DNA of 64,000 nt from Neobacillus niacini (GTDB lineage: Bacteria; Bacillota; Bacilli; Bacillales; Cytobacillaceae): NCBI RefSeq assembly GCF_019749295.1, contig NZ_JACWFG010000004.1, positions 62,001-126,000 on the forward strand. Reading direction: 5' to 3'. The position numbers and the translations under genes are program-made. Each line of letters opens with the position of its first letter. Position 1 is the first letter of the stretch. Shown here in pieces: positions 9,114 to 21,632 of this stretch. The notes beneath the pieces were generated by a model. That model was not told the origin of the DNA, did no database searches, and worked only from the letters and a program-made list of their open reading frames with translations.

Positions 9114-9950
9114 ATGAAAAAAGTATTTAGTTTAATTATTATCGCATTAGCAGCATTTGTCCTGACAGCTTGCGGCGGCGCTAAAGACGATAGTGCAGAT
9201 AACGGAGGAGAAAAAGGAAACAAAAAGTTAGTTGTGGGAGCATCTGCTGTACCGCATGCAGAAGTGTTAGAGGCAGCAAAACCATTATTAGAGGAAAAAG
9301 GCATTGATCTAAAAGTACAAGTTTTTCAAGATTACATCCTGCCAAACGTAGCTTTAAGAGATAAAGAACTTGACGCAAACTATTTTCAAACACCAGGTTA
9401 TTTAGAATTGCAAATGGAAGAAAATAAGGACTTCGACTTTGTAAGTGTAGGCGGCGTTCATAAGGAACCAATCGGAATTTATTCTAAGGAATTCAAAAGC
9501 TTAAATGACCTTCCAAAAGGTGCGAAAATTATTATGAGTGATTCACTAAGCGACCATGGACGTATTTTACCTATTTTTGAAAAAGAAGGATTAATTAAGC
9601 TTAAAGAAGGCGTTGGAGCGAATGCAAGAGTAGAGGATATTGTGGAAAATCCAAAGGACCTTGATTTCTCAACTCTAATTGAAGCAAAACTATTAGCTTC
9701 TTCTTTCGAGAGCGGTGAAGGTGATGCAGTCGTTATTAATACGAACTATGCATTAGAAGGCGGAATCGACATTGGGAAGTATGGGATTGCATTTGAAGGC
9801 GATGACGTAGTACCAGCAAACCTTGTTGTCGTTCGCTCTGAGGACAAAGACCGTGAAGAGATTAAAACACTTGTAGAGGTTCTTCAATCAGAAGAAATTA
9901 AAAAATTCCTGGAAGAAAAATACCAAGGTGCTGTTATTCCAGGAGAATAA
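9114..9950 (+). CDS. metQ: Methionine-binding lipoprotein MetQ
   Basis: 278-residue substrate-binding lipoprotein. The signal peptide has lysines, a hydrophobic core and lipobox LTAC at about residues 17-20, so the mature protein is anchored to the outer face of the membrane by the cysteine. The NlpA/MetQ family pattern is present: VVGASAVPHAE near the N-terminus, then QDYILPNVALRDKELDANYFQ and a C-terminal EEKYQGAVIP. It is the last gene of the metNPQ operon and is followed by a terminator. Confidence 0.95.
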   Translation: MKKVFSLIIIALAAFVLTACGGAKDDSADNGGEKGNKKLVVGASAVPHAEVLEAAKPLLEEKGIDLKVQVFQDYILPNVALRDKELDANYFQTPGYLELQMEENKDFDFVSVGGVHKEPIGIYSKEFKSLNDLPKGAKIIMSDSLSDHGRILPIFEKEGLIKLKEGVGANARVEDIVENPKDLDFSTLIEAKLLASSFESGEGDAVVINTNYALEGGIDIGKYGIAFEGDDVVPANLVVVRSEDKDREEIKTLVEVLQSEEIKKFLEEKYQGAVIPGE

Positions 9951-9986
9951 TATTCAAAATGGACTAAAATAGATACTTATAAGAAG

Positions 9987-10028
9987 AAAACAGAAAGCCA
10001 GTGATAATGATTCACTGGTTTTTCTGTT
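9987..10028 (+). terminator. Rho-independent terminator after metQ
   Basis: Long stem from AAAACAGAAAGCCAGTGA to TTCACTGGTTTTTCTGTTT with a 6-base loop; the 3' arm is T-rich. Confidence 0.85.
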
Positions 10029-10378
10029 TATATACATGAATTCAATTTGATAGGTAAAAATAGGTAAGAAATAATAATGCGCTAGCCTTGGCAAACTAGA
10101 GAAAAATAAGTTATGATTTAGTTCGTATGTGAATACATAAAGCGGTCACAAGATATAAAATGCTGAATTAACATACTCCTTTATTGCTTATGCATTCTCA
10201 TTTAGTTTGGGGTTAGTGAAAATAAAAATTCTTTTTCTTTTCGGTATCGTTATTACTGTTTATGAGTTGCTAACAGATTCTATTTGTTATAAGATTGTAA
10301 TGAGAATAAAGTGAGAATGAATTTTGGGCCAACGTTTAAGGCTTCAAGATACAAAATTATCTTTGCGGAGGTATATAT
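10029..10378 (+). other. Long AT-rich leader/promoter region before sufC
   Basis: About 350 bp without a credible gene. It must carry the suf promoter. TTGCTA and TATAAG near 10266-10292 have only 15-bp spacing, so I do not call them a promoter. A direct repeat, TGAGAATAAAG / TGAGAATGAAT, sits at about 10300-10322. No riboswitch fold is recognised. The sufC ribosome binding site GGAGG is at the end. Confidence 0.4.
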
Positions 10379-11164
10379 ATGGCTGGATCAACATTAACTA
10401 TCAAAGATTTACATGTAGCAATTGATGAGAAAGAAATTTTAAAAGGTGTAAACCTTGAAATAAAAGGTGGAGAAATTCACGCAATCATGGGACCAAATGG
10501 TACTGGTAAGTCTACTCTTTCTTCTGCCATTATGGGTCATCCTAAGTATGAAGTTACTAGCGGTTCTATCATGCTGGATGATGAAAATGTTCTTGAAATG
10601 GAAGTAGACGAACGTGCACGTGCAGGTCTATTCTTAGCAATGCAATATCCAAGTGAAATTAACGGTGTTACAAACGCCGATTTCTTGCGTTCTGCGCTTA
10701 ATAGCCGTCTAGGTGAAGGAAATGAGATTTCTTTAATGAAGTTCATCCGTAAAATGGATAAACAAATGGAATTCCTTGAAATGGATCTTGATATGGCACA
10801 ACGTTACCTGAATGAAGGATTCTCTGGTGGAGAGAAAAAGCGTAATGAAATTCTTCAATTAATGATGCTTGAGCCAAAAATTGCAATTTTAGATGAAATT
10901 GACTCTGGGTTAGATATTGACGCATTGAAAGTGGTTTCAAAGGGAATCAATCAAATGCGCGGAGAAGATTTTGGCTGTTTAATTATCACCCACTATCAAC
11001 GACTTTTAAACTATATCACTCCTGACCATGTGCATGTAATGATGCAGGGCCGCATTGTGAAATCTGGCGGACCAGAACTTGCACAACGCTTAGAAGCAGA
11101 AGGATATGACTGGATCAAGCAAGAACTTGGAATCGAAGATGAAACAGTTGGGCAAGAAGCGTAA
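10379..11164 (+). CDS. sufC: Fe-S cluster assembly ATPase SufC
   Basis: 261-residue ABC-type ATPase that forms the SufBCD scaffold complex and drives cluster assembly. Walker A GPNGTGKST is near residue 40, the signature GFSGGEKKRNEILQ near 140, and Walker B IAILDEIDSGLDID near 165. It is the first gene of sufCDSUB, with GGAGG 8 bases upstream of ATG. It is soluble with no membrane domain, as expected for SufC rather than a transporter subunit. Confidence 0.97.
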   Translation: MAGSTLTIKDLHVAIDEKEILKGVNLEIKGGEIHAIMGPNGTGKSTLSSAIMGHPKYEVTSGSIMLDDENVLEMEVDERARAGLFLAMQYPSEINGVTNADFLRSALNSRLGEGNEISLMKFIRKMDKQMEFLEMDLDMAQRYLNEGFSGGEKKRNEILQLMMLEPKIAILDEIDSGLDIDALKVVSKGINQMRGEDFGCLIITHYQRLLNYITPDHVHVMMQGRIVKSGGPELAQRLEAEGYDWIKQELGIEDETVGQEA

Positions 11165-11188
11165 GAGTTTAGCGTTAGGAGGATAATC

Positions 11189-14158
<2,970 letters not shown>

Positions 14159-14209
14159 AACATGAGGGGAGTTTTAAACCCCTTTCGTTTAAGAAGGAGG
14201 AACAGGTCG

Positions 14210-15607
14210 ATGGCGAAGAAAATGCCGGAAATCGGAGATTATAAATACGGTTTTGCCGATAAGGACGTTTCTATATTCAGATCAAAACGTGGTTTAACAA
14301 GTGAAATTGTAGAAGAAATTTCAAAGCTAAAGAATGAACCACAATGGATGCTTGATTTTCGTTTGAAATCTTTAGAGCATTTTTATAAAATGCCAATGCC
14401 TCAATGGGGCGGAGATTTAGGTTCGTTGAACTTTGACGAAATCACATATTATGTAAAACCATCTGAGAAATCGGAAAAATCTTGGGATGAAGTCCCTGAA
14501 GAAATTAAAGCAACATTTGATAAACTTGGGATTCCTGAAGCAGAGCAAAAGTATCTTGCTGGTGTATCTGCTCAATATGAATCCGAGGTTGTTTACCATA
14601 ATATGAAGGTAGAACTTGAAGACTTGGGCATTGTTTTTAAAGATACTGATTCTGCTCTTAGAGAGAATGAAGATATCTTCCGTGAGCATTTTGGAAAAAC
14701 AATCCCGCCGACAGATAACAAGTTTGCTGCACTAAACTCCGCAGTATGGTCAGGTGGATCATTTATATATGTTCCAAAAGGAGTTAAAGTAGATACTCCT
14801 TTACAAGCTTATTTCCGAATTAATTCTGAAAATATGGGACAATTTGAGCGTACTTTAATTGTTGTTGATGAAGGCGCACATGTTCATTATGTCGAAGGCT
14901 GTACAGCACCAGTTTATACAACAAATTCACTTCACAGTGCAGTTGTAGAGATTGTTATTAAGAAAGATGCTTACTGCCGTTACACAACAATCCAAAACTG
15001 GGCAAACAATGTATTTAACCTAGTTACCAAGCGTGCTGTTTGCGAAGCAAATGCCACAATGGAATGGATTGATGGTAACATTGGTTCTAAGTTAACAATG
15101 AAATACCCTGCTGTCATCTTAAAAGGTGAAGGCGCTCGTGGTATGACATTATCCATTGCGATTGCAGGTAAAGGTCAACACCAAGATGCAGGAGCAAAGA
15201 TGATTCACTTAGCTCCTAATACGTCTTCTACGATTGTGTCTAAATCAATCTCTAAGCACGGCGGTAAAGTAACATACCGTGGTGTCGTTCACTTCGGACG
15301 TAAAGCAGATGGCGCACGTGCAAATATCGAATGCGATACGTTGATTATGGATAATCAGTCAACATCTGATACCATTCCATACAACGAAATCTTAAACGAT
15401 AACATTTCACTTGAGCACGAAGCAAAGGTTTCTAAAGTATCTGAAGAGCAGCTCTTCTACCTAATGAGCCGTGGTATCTCAGAACAAGAAGCAACTGAAA
15501 TGATCGTAATGGGCTTCATCGAGCCATTTACAAAAGAACTTCCAATGGAATACGCAGTCGAAATGAACCGTCTCATCAAGTTCGAGATGGAAGGTTCTAT
15601 CGGTTAA
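14210..15607 (+). CDS. sufB: Fe-S cluster assembly scaffold SufB
   Basis: 465-residue core scaffold of the SufBCD complex on which new clusters form. The extended conserved block around [10 protein letters not shown], the [13 protein letters not shown] region and the C-terminal [21 protein letters not shown] are visible. ATG 14210 is chosen because AAGAAGGAGG lies 9 bases upstream; an in-frame upstream ATG at 14162 would add 16 basic residues without a ribosome binding site. It is last in the operon and is followed by a terminator and a minisatellite block. Confidence 0.96.
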   Translation: MAKKMPEIGDYKYGFADKDVSIFRSKRGLTSEIVEEISKLKNEPQWMLDFRLKSLEHFYKMPMPQWGGDLGSLNFDEITYYVKPSEKSEKSWDEVPEEIKATFDKLGIPEAEQKYLAGVSAQYESEVVYHNMKVELEDLGIVFKDTDSALRENEDIFREHFGKTIPPTDNKFAALNSAVWSGGSFIYVPKGVKVDTPLQAYFRINSENMGQFERTLIVVDEGAHVHYVEGCTAPVYTTNSLHSAVVEIVIKKDAYCRYTTIQNWANNVFNLVTKRAVCEANATMEWIDGNIGSKLTMKYPAVILKGEGARGMTLSIAIAGKGQHQDAGAKMIHLAPNTSSTIVSKSISKHGGKVTYRGVVHFGRKADGARANIECDTLIMDNQSTSDTIPYNEILNDNISLEHEAKVSKVSEEQLFYLMSRGISEQEATEMIVMGFIEPFTKELPMEYAVEMNRLIKFEMEGSIG

Positions 15608-15617
15608 TAAATGTTGG

Positions 15618-15648
15618 TCCGCTTGCCTCCGTTGGCAAGCGGATTTTT
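15618..15648 (+). terminator. Rho-independent terminator of the suf operon
   Basis: Perfect 10-bp stem TCCGCTTGCC / GGCAAGCGGA with a 6-base loop and TTTTT. Confidence 0.9.
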
Positions 15649-15655
15649 GCGTTTA

Positions 15656-15895
15656 GTTGCGGATGGCGGGAATTAGTTGCGGATGGCGGGAATTAGTTGC
15701 GGATGGCGGGAAATTAGTTGCGGATGGCGGGGAATTAGTTGCGGATGGCGGGAATTAGTTGCGGATGGCGGGAATTAGTTGCGGATGGCGGGAATTAGTT
15801 GCGGATGGCGGGAATTAGTTGCAGATGGCGGAAATTAGTTGTGGATGGCGGGAATTAGTTGCGGATGGCGGGAAATTAGTTGCGGATAAGCGAGA
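15656..15895. repeat. Minisatellite family A, 20-bp unit, 11 copies
   Basis: Eleven near-identical head-to-tail copies of GTTGCGGATGGCGGGAATTA, some with one extra base, then a twelfth partial copy starting near 15885 that changes into the next family. There are no distinct spacers between units, so this is not CRISPR. The long minus-strand open frames through it arise from the 20-bp period and are unlikely to be genes. Confidence 0.9.
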
Positions 15896-16115
15896 TAACT
15901 CTCGGATAGCGGAAAACACTCTCGGATAAGCAGAGATAACTCTCGGATAGCGGAAAACACTCTTGGATAGCGGAAAACACTCTTGGATAGCGAAAAACAC
16001 TCTCGGATAGCGAAAAACACTCTCGGATAGCGAAAAACACTCTCGGATAAGCGGAGATAACTCTCGGATAGCGGAAGACACTCTCGGATAACAAGAAAAT
16101 ACTCTCGGATAGAAA
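15896..16115. repeat. Minisatellite family B, about 20-bp unit, about 11 copies
   Basis: About eleven copies of a unit like CTCGGATAGCGGAAAACACT, with variants carrying GGATAAGCGGAGATAA. It follows family A directly, and the two share the CGGAT-AGCG core. The block ends about 50 bp before yunF. It is probably a slippage-prone array; no promoter or operator role can be shown. Confidence 0.88.
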
Positions 16116-16165
16116 AAAGCAGCAATTAGGGTTATGCTATTATTAGCATGTGGAGGTGATCGTAG

Positions 16166-17011
16166 TTGATTTATATAGGTGTAACAGGCTGGGGAGATCA
16201 TGACAGCTTATATCCGGGTCAAATCTCTCCACGTGATAAGCTAAAAGAGTATGCAGGACATTTCCCGACAGTTGAAGTGGATACTGCTTTTTATGCCATC
16301 CAACCGAAGCGGAATGCAGTTAAATGGGTAAACGATACACAAGACTCTTTCCAATTCATCGTGAAGGCTTACCAGGGGATGACAGGACATCAGCGTGGTG
16401 AAATCCCATTTGCAACAAAGGAGGAAATGTTTCACGCCTTTAAAGAATCGTTAGAACCATACATAGAAGCAAATAAATTAGCCATGGTACTTTTTCAATT
16501 TCCACCATGGTTTGATTGTAAACAGGAGAATGTTGACTATTTAAGATGGTGTAAAGCACAAATAGGGGATATACCCAGCGCACTTGAATTCAGGCACCAA
16601 TCTTGGTTTACTCCCCGTTACCGCCAGCATACATTGCAATTTATGAAAGAGGAAAAGTGGATACATAGTATTTGTGATGAGCCGCAATCTGGTGATGGGT
16701 CAATACCAGCTATATTAGAGACAACTGATTCTGAAAATCTATTGATTCGGTTTCATGGACGTAACGTTCACGGCTGGCAAAAACGCCAAGATAGTGATTG
16801 GCGTGAAGTCAGGTACCTTTATCGATACAATCAGCAAGAACTTCAAGAATGGGCAGACATAATCCAAAGGTTAACCAAGGAATCCAAAAACCTCTATGTC
16901 CTATTTAATAACAATTCTGGCGGAGATGCAGCAGATAATGCAAAAGAAATGATAAACCTCTTAGGGATAAAATATGATGACCTTGCTCCTAGACAGCTTG
17001 ATTTATTTTAG
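16166..17011 (+). CDS. yunF: DUF72 family protein YunF
   Basis: 281-residue protein with a complete DUF72 TIM-barrel-like domain. It opens IYIGVTGWGDHDSLYP, and contains the EVDTAFYAIQP and FVLFNNN-like LYVLFNNNSGGDAADNA motifs found in the family. Function is unknown; nuclease or sugar-isomerase-like roles are speculative. It starts at TTG 16166 with GGAGGTGAT 8 bases upstream. It leads a run of yun genes (yunF-yunE-yunD-yunC) spaced 17-67 bp apart, probably one operon. Confidence 0.85.
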   Translation: MIYIGVTGWGDHDSLYPGQISPRDKLKEYAGHFPTVEVDTAFYAIQPKRNAVKWVNDTQDSFQFIVKAYQGMTGHQRGEIPFATKEEMFHAFKESLEPYIEANKLAMVLFQFPPWFDCKQENVDYLRWCKAQIGDIPSALEFRHQSWFTPRYRQHTLQFMKEEKWIHSICDEPQSGDGSIPAILETTDSENLLIRFHGRNVHGWQKRQDSDWREVRYLYRYNQQELQEWADIIQRLTKESKNLYVLFNNNSGGDAADNAKEMINLLGIKYDDLAPRQLDLF

Positions 17012-17028
17012 TGTAAAGGAGAAAAATA

Positions 17029-17850
17029 ATGGAATGGATTGTTTTAATAGTAATAGGAATTGCAGGTAGTTCCTTAGGGAGCTTAATTGGACTAGGCGGA
17101 GGGATCGTGATTGTTCCTTCGTTACTCTTTTTAGGCTCTTTATCGGGATTTGGTTATATCTCTCCTCAGACAGCTGTGGGGACTTCACTCTTCACCATGA
17201 TTTTTACCGGGCTTTCTTCGACGTTAGCTTATATGAAACATAAAACGGTCGACTATAAAAGCGGCTTGATTTTTTTGATTGGAAGCGGTCCAGGGAGTAT
17301 CCTGGGAGCATGGGTTACGGAGATTTTAAACTTAAAATCATTCAATTTATTTTTTGGCATTTTTATCATTTTTGTTTCATTTGTTCTGCTTTTAAAAGAC
17401 AAACTAAAACCCATTCCATTTCGCAAAGAAAAGGGTATTGTCAGGAGTTACACCGATAATTCAGGGAAACTCTTTGAATATGGCTTTAACCCTTTAGCGG
17501 CCGTCGTTATCTCTTTCGCGGTCGGATTTTTATCAGGAATATTAGGTGTTGGCGGCGGATCGTTAATGGTTCCGACAATGATTCTATTCTTTTTCTTTCC
17601 TCCCCATGTTGCAACAGCAACATCTATGTTTATGATTTTGCCAACCTCCATTCTAAGCTCTATTACCCACATCACGCTAGGGAATGTGGATTGGCTGCTG
17701 GCATTGGCATTGGTTCCAGGGGCATGGATTGGGGCGAAGGTTGGAGCCTATTTAAACATGAAGCTAAAAAGCAAAACGATTGTTTTATTATTACGAACCA
17801 TATTAATTATCGTTGGCATACGATTAATTTATCAAGGTATTATTGGCTAA
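17029..17850 (+). CDS. yunE: TauE/SafE-family membrane exporter
   Basis: 273-residue membrane protein with about eight hydrophobic segments in two homologous halves. Each half begins with a glycine-rich motif: SLIGLGGGIVIVPSL near residue 20 and GILGVGGGSLMVPTM near 180. This is the TauE/SafE (DUF81) family, whose characterised members export sulfite or organosulfur anions. The substrate here is unknown. It starts 17 bp after yunF with AAAGGAG upstream. Confidence 0.88.
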   Translation: MEWIVLIVIGIAGSSLGSLIGLGGGIVIVPSLLFLGSLSGFGYISPQTAVGTSLFTMIFTGLSSTLAYMKHKTVDYKSGLIFLIGSGPGSILGAWVTEILNLKSFNLFFGIFIIFVSFVLLLKDKLKPIPFRKEKGIVRSYTDNSGKLFEYGFNPLAAVVISFAVGFLSGILGVGGGSLMVPTMILFFFFPPHVATATSMFMILPTSILSSITHITLGNVDWLLALALVPGAWIGAKVGAYLNMKLKSKTIVLLLRTILIIVGIRLIYQGIIG

Positions 17851-17868
17851 GAAGGAAGCGAAATAAGC

Positions 17869-19209
17869 ATGGAAACCATTCAAATCTATCATACAAACGA
17901 TATTCACAGTCATTTAAAACGGTGGCCGCGGATTCACCAATTCTTAACAAGCCGAAGAAAACATCATGAAGAAGCAAGGGAAGAAGTTTTTCTATTTGAC
18001 ATAGGTGACTTTATTGATCGATGGCATCCGTTATCTGATGCGACTCATGGGCAGGGAAATATTGAACTGTTAAATGAATCCGGTTATACAGCCGTGACAA
18101 TAGGCAACAATGAAGGAGTTAATTTTCCGTACGAATCATTGAATCATTTGTATGACAAAAGCAAGTTTGATGTTGTGGTCGCCAACCTCTATAACAAGAA
18201 TAGTCAGCATCCAGCATGGCTCAAACCATATGAGATTTATCAGACGACAGGCGGTACAACGATTGGTGTGATTGGATTGACAGCCCATTATTCTCTTCTT
18301 TACGAGCTTTTAGGCTGGCATCTGACTGAGCCGCTTGAAGAATTGGGGAAGTGGATGCAAATTTTAAAGGAACAATCTGATGTAATCATTCTGCTTTCTC
18401 ATCTAGGTCTAAGCCATGATGAACAAATTGCAATGAAATATCCCGAAATTGACATCATACTTGGCGGACATACACACCATACCCTTCCTGAAGGCAAGCA
18501 GGTGGGTCATACAATGATTGCCGGAGCTGGAAAGCATGGAAGATATGTTGGGCACGTCACACTTCAGATTGACGAAAAAGAACCTATTAAGAAACAAGCA
18601 AAATTGTACAATGTATTGGAACTTCCACCAGTACCCGATGAGAAAGCAACTTCCAGGGAACTTTACCGTAAAGGAAAAAAAATACTAAATCAAAAAATCA
18701 CCACATTGACTAATAACCAGGATTCTTTCCAAGTTACAGAGCTTTCACAAATCTTATGTGATGCATTAAGAGAATGGTGTAATGCAGATTGTGCGTTTAT
18801 AAATGCTGGTCTTATTTTGGGTTCACTTTCAGGTAATGTGACTGCCTATGACCTGCTTACCATATGTCCTCATCCTATTAATCCCTGTAAAATTGAACTC
18901 ACAGGAAGTGAGTTGAGGAAGGTCTTACTTGAAACGAGGGAGAAAGACTGGGCGGAAAAACAAGTAGTAGGACTAGGCTTTAGGGGTACCGCAATGGGCT
19001 CAAGTGTATATTCTGAGATTGCTTTTAAGGAAAACAACGACATCTTTATCAATGACATGGAACTAGATTTAGACAAGACATACTCACTGGCTATTCCAGA
19101 TATGTTTACCTTTGGGCATTTTTTTAAAGAAGTTTTTCCAAATAAACAAAAAGAATATTTCCTTCCTGAATTTTTACGAGACTTATTAAAATGGAAATTA
19201 CAACAGTAG
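17869..19209 (+). CDS. yunD: Metallophosphatase / 5'-nucleotidase family protein YunD
   Basis: 446-residue two-domain protein. The N-terminal calcineurin-like phosphoesterase domain has the metal motifs YHTNDIHSH near residue 6, FDIGDFID near 43, IGNNEG near 80 and GGHTHH near 200. The C-terminal domain is the 5'-nucleotidase substrate-binding type. It lacks a signal peptide, unlike secreted UshA-like nucleotidases, so it acts in the cytoplasm, probably on nucleotides or a related phosphoester. It follows yunE by 18 bp. Confidence 0.87.
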   Translation: METIQIYHTNDIHSHLKRWPRIHQFLTSRRKHHEEAREEVFLFDIGDFIDRWHPLSDATHGQGNIELLNESGYTAVTIGNNEGVNFPYESLNHLYDKSKFDVVVANLYNKNSQHPAWLKPYEIYQTTGGTTIGVIGLTAHYSLLYELLGWHLTEPLEELGKWMQILKEQSDVIILLSHLGLSHDEQIAMKYPEIDIILGGHTHHTLPEGKQVGHTMIAGAGKHGRYVGHVTLQIDEKEPIKKQAKLYNVLELPPVPDEKATSRELYRKGKKILNQKITTLTNNQDSFQVTELSQILCDALREWCNADCAFINAGLILGSLSGNVTAYDLLTICPHPINPCKIELTGSELRKVLLETREKDWAEKQVVGLGFRGTAMGSSVYSEIAFKENNDIFINDMELDLDKTYSLAIPDMFTFGHFFKEVFPNKQKEYFLPEFLRDLLKWKLQQ

Positions 19210-19276
19210 TCCTAAAATATATACACGCTTTTTCTTTCGCTTTCATAAGTTGTTAGTGAGGAAAGGAGTGTGTAAA

Positions 19277-19579
19277 TTGATTGAGCTATCACCGGTAGAG
19301 ATTAATGGTCACACGTTCTTGGCTGTTACTGTTTTACTACCAAAAACAACACTGCTCTCGGTAAGCAGTGAAAAGGGATACATCATGTGCGGTGCTTTAG
19401 ATGTCGGGTTATTGAACGAAAAGTTAAAGGATCGCAAAATCATTGCTGCAAGAGCGGTAGGGGTAAGAACCATTGAACAGCTCCTTAACGCTCCAATGGA
19501 ATCAGTTACGGTCGAGGCGGAAAGATTAGGAATCACAAAAGGAATGCTGGGAAAAGACGCCTTGCTAAAAATGATATGA
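19277..19579 (+). CDS. yunC: DUF1805 protein YunC
   Basis: 100-residue protein of the YunC/DUF1805 family, highly conserved in Bacillus. The diagnostic middle GYIMCGALDVGLLNEKL and AARAVGVRT are both present. It has no membrane segment or known catalytic motif. TTG 19277 is selected because GAAAGGAG lies about 9 bases upstream and the length then matches family members; the longer frame adds an unsupported N-terminus. It is the last gene of the yunFEDC run. Confidence 0.87.
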   Translation: MIELSPVEINGHTFLAVTVLLPKTTLLSVSSEKGYIMCGALDVGLLNEKLKDRKIIAARAVGVRTIEQLLNAPMESVTVEAERLGITKGMLGKDALLKMI

Positions 19580-19607
19580 AAAGCTTGCACCTGTGCAGGC
19601 TTTTTCT
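19580..19607 (+). terminator. Rho-independent terminator after yunC
   Basis: Stem AAGCTTGCAC / GTGCAGGCTT (one G-T pair) with a 2-base apex, followed by TTTTTC. Confidence 0.8.
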
Positions 19608-19690
19608 TATGAATAAGGATAACTCCATTAAATTTATAGGCTAGTTCACCTCTTCATCGCATACATATAACTTGTAAGGGGGGATCATGA

Positions 19691-20449
19691 TTGGCAAAAT
19701 TTCGTGTACGTCACCGAAAAAGGGGACCATTACCTTTCCGATATGTAATGTTATTGTCGTTTGTATTCTTTCTTCTGTCTACTGCAATGGGAATATGGCT
19801 GGTGAACAAGGGAATTGAGCCTTCCTTGATGAGATATGCGGAATCTAAGACAAAACAAATCGCCTCACAGGTCATCAATAAGGCCATCAACAAAAAAACG
19901 GTCGAAGTGGGGGATGTTATTGCGGTTGAACCCGGCCAAAATGGTGCGCAGCCAAGTGCAAGTTTGAAGACCGAAGTCATTAACCAAAAATTATCTGAAA
20001 TTACGAGTGAAATTCAGAAAAACTTAAATGCAGCAGAAAAAGGGGATCTCTCCTCATTGGAGCGATTAACCGACGTGGATATTGAGGTAGAAACGAAGCA
20101 GCGTGAAGATGGGATTGTTTGGAATGTTCCACTAGGGCAGGCAACCAATATGGCGTTGTTAGGAAACCTAGGTCCTAAAATACCCGTTCGATTTCATGCA
20201 ATTGGTGAAGTCCGTCCTGATGTGAAAATTGATCCCAAACCAATGGGGATCAATAATACTTGGATTGATGTGGCTATTCACTTGGAGGTGTCTGTACAAA
20301 TCATCACGCCGTTTGCAACAGAAATCACCAAGTTAGAGCAAAAAATTCCTGTTGGCGGCAGATTAATACAGGGGGAAGTCCCGCAATTTTATAATAATGG
20401 CGGCAGTGGAATTACACCATCGATTCAAATACCGCCTCCTAAAAATTAA
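19691..20449 (+). CDS. yunB: Sporulation protein YunB
   Basis: 252-residue protein of the YunB family, needed for normal spore formation in B. subtilis. A basic N-terminus (RVRHRKRGPLPFRY) is followed by one transmembrane helix at about residues 18-38. A largely extracytoplasmic domain ends in a GGSGITPSIQIPPP tail. It starts at TTG 19691 with AAGGGGGG upstream; the ATG at 19687 is out of frame. It is convergent with lytH, also a sporulation gene, through a shared terminator. Confidence 0.88.
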   Translation: MAKFRVRHRKRGPLPFRYVMLLSFVFFLLSTAMGIWLVNKGIEPSLMRYAESKTKQIASQVINKAINKKTVEVGDVIAVEPGQNGAQPSASLKTEVINQKLSEITSEIQKNLNAAEKGDLSSLERLTDVDIEVETKQREDGIVWNVPLGQATNMALLGNLGPKIPVRFHAIGEVRPDVKIDPKPMGINNTWIDVAIHLEVSVQIITPFATEITKLEQKIPVGGRLIQGEVPQFYNNGGSGITPSIQIPPPKN

Positions 20450-20474
20450 AAGGACTGTCTTTGTGACAGTCCTT
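20450..20474. terminator. Bidirectional terminator between yunB and lytH
   Basis: Perfect stem AAGGACTGTC / GACAGTCCTT located between convergent stops; its right end touches the lytH stop codon. Confidence 0.75.
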
Positions 20475-21468
20475 ACTTCTTTTTGTTTTTCAATGCCTGT
20501 CTCTCTTGCTGTTTCCACAATCTTAAGTGTGGAGTTGGGTCAAAGGACCACTCAGTATAGCCGTTATCTTTGTACATCCCATAATGCAAATGGGGAGGAA
20601 ATTTACCTGATGTCCCCGGAGGTCCATAACCAGAACTGCCAACGCCGCCGATTAACGTTCCAGGTTCCACTATTTGACCTACTTTTAAATCTTTAGCAAA
20701 ACCGCTAAGATGAGCAAAATAATGATACGTATTATTAATATCACGAATTCCTACTCTCCAGCCGCCGAACTTATTCCAACCCTTCATTTCAACGATGCCA
20801 TAGTTTGTAGCTCGGACAGGGACTCCGTAGCCAGCAAAAATGTCGGTACCTTCGTGAATTCTTCTTCCACCCCAGCCTCGTGCATCGCCCCAGGTACTGC
20901 GATAACTATGATTGCTTCGCAGTGGTAAAGGAAAGACGTGTGAATCTAATTCTAACCGGCCGAAATGGCGGTAAATCTTCGCCTTATCCGCAATAATCCC
21001 AACTGTTTTGTCACGATGATAATAATTCCATAGACCGATTTTTATATTATCATGGTCTATCCCATATGATAAAAGATAATTGGCAAAAGCATATAAGACA
21101 TCTTCGTCGTTCTTTATACTGGCTTTACCATCTCCATCCCCATCCACGCCCATACCGCCAAAAAACTGAATCATTGCAGGGTTTTCATCTGCTGGATTTG
21201 GGTTAGCTGGTCCTGCCCATTTCTCGGGAGTGAAATAAATTCCTATCACACTTTCCGCTTTTGGTAAATCCCTGCGTACCGCGCGGATATTCCTTTCATA
21301 TTGATCCGCTGCTGCTAAGTAATACCATGGAATTTGTGTGATGGTTTCCACCTTTTTGTAGAGCCTCATTCTTTCCTGATATTCATCAGGACCTTTTGCA
21401 TGAGCATCCCTGGGAGATATGCTGCTCATTAATAAGAGGAAAGTTCCAATTATCAGAAATGCCCGCAC
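20473..21468 (-). CDS. lytH: Spore-wall L-Ala-D-Glu endopeptidase (M23 family)
   Basis: 331-residue secreted peptidase. The N-terminal signal peptide ends SSISPRDAHA at about residue 24. The C-terminal LytM/M23 zinc domain has the HxxxD motif in RIHEGTDIF and HxH in HLHYGM. The length and the central domain match LytH (YunA) of B. subtilis, which trims cortex peptidoglycan to single L-alanine side chains during spore maturation. It lies next to yunB as in B. subtilis. Sigma-K control is known there and not visible here. Confidence 0.9.
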   Translation of the reverse strand: MRAFLIIGTFLLLMSSISPRDAHAKGPDEYQERMRLYKKVETITQIPWYYLAAADQYERNIRAVRRDLPKAESVIGIYFTPEKWAGPANPNPADENPAMIQFFGGMGVDGDGDGKASIKNDEDVLYAFANYLLSYGIDHDNIKIGLWNYYHRDKTVGIIADKAKIYRHFGRLELDSHVFPLPLRSNHSYRSTWGDARGWGGRRIHEGTDIFAGYGVPVRATNYGIVEMKGWNKFGGWRVGIRDINNTYHYFAHLSGFAKDLKVGQIVEPGTLIGGVGSSGYGPPGTSGKFPPHLHYGMYKDNGYTEWSFDPTPHLRLWKQQERQALKNKKK

Positions 21469-21632
21469 AGGAATCCTCCTTCCGATTATTGTACGCTTTT
21501 AGTTTATGACTTCTAGGCTATTTCATAATGATCAATAATTGGAAATAAGGTTTAAGAAGGTAGTCTGCTTTTGTTGTTACAAAAAGTATGGTAAAGTGAC
21601 ATGGAGCAAACTCATTTATAGGGGTGGAATTA

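Noticed and set aside
10260..10322. Fur or PerR box before sufC
   Set aside because: TTATAAGATTGTAATGAGAA and the TGAGAAT direct repeat only partly resemble such operators; the mismatch is too great to call.
15656..16115. Repeat array considered as CRISPR or as coding sequence on the minus strand (frames of 72-128 codons rich in RYPRV and SESVF)
   Set aside because: There are no unique spacers and no cas genes; the open frames follow from the 20-bp period and AT/GC pattern, and lack ribosome binding sites.
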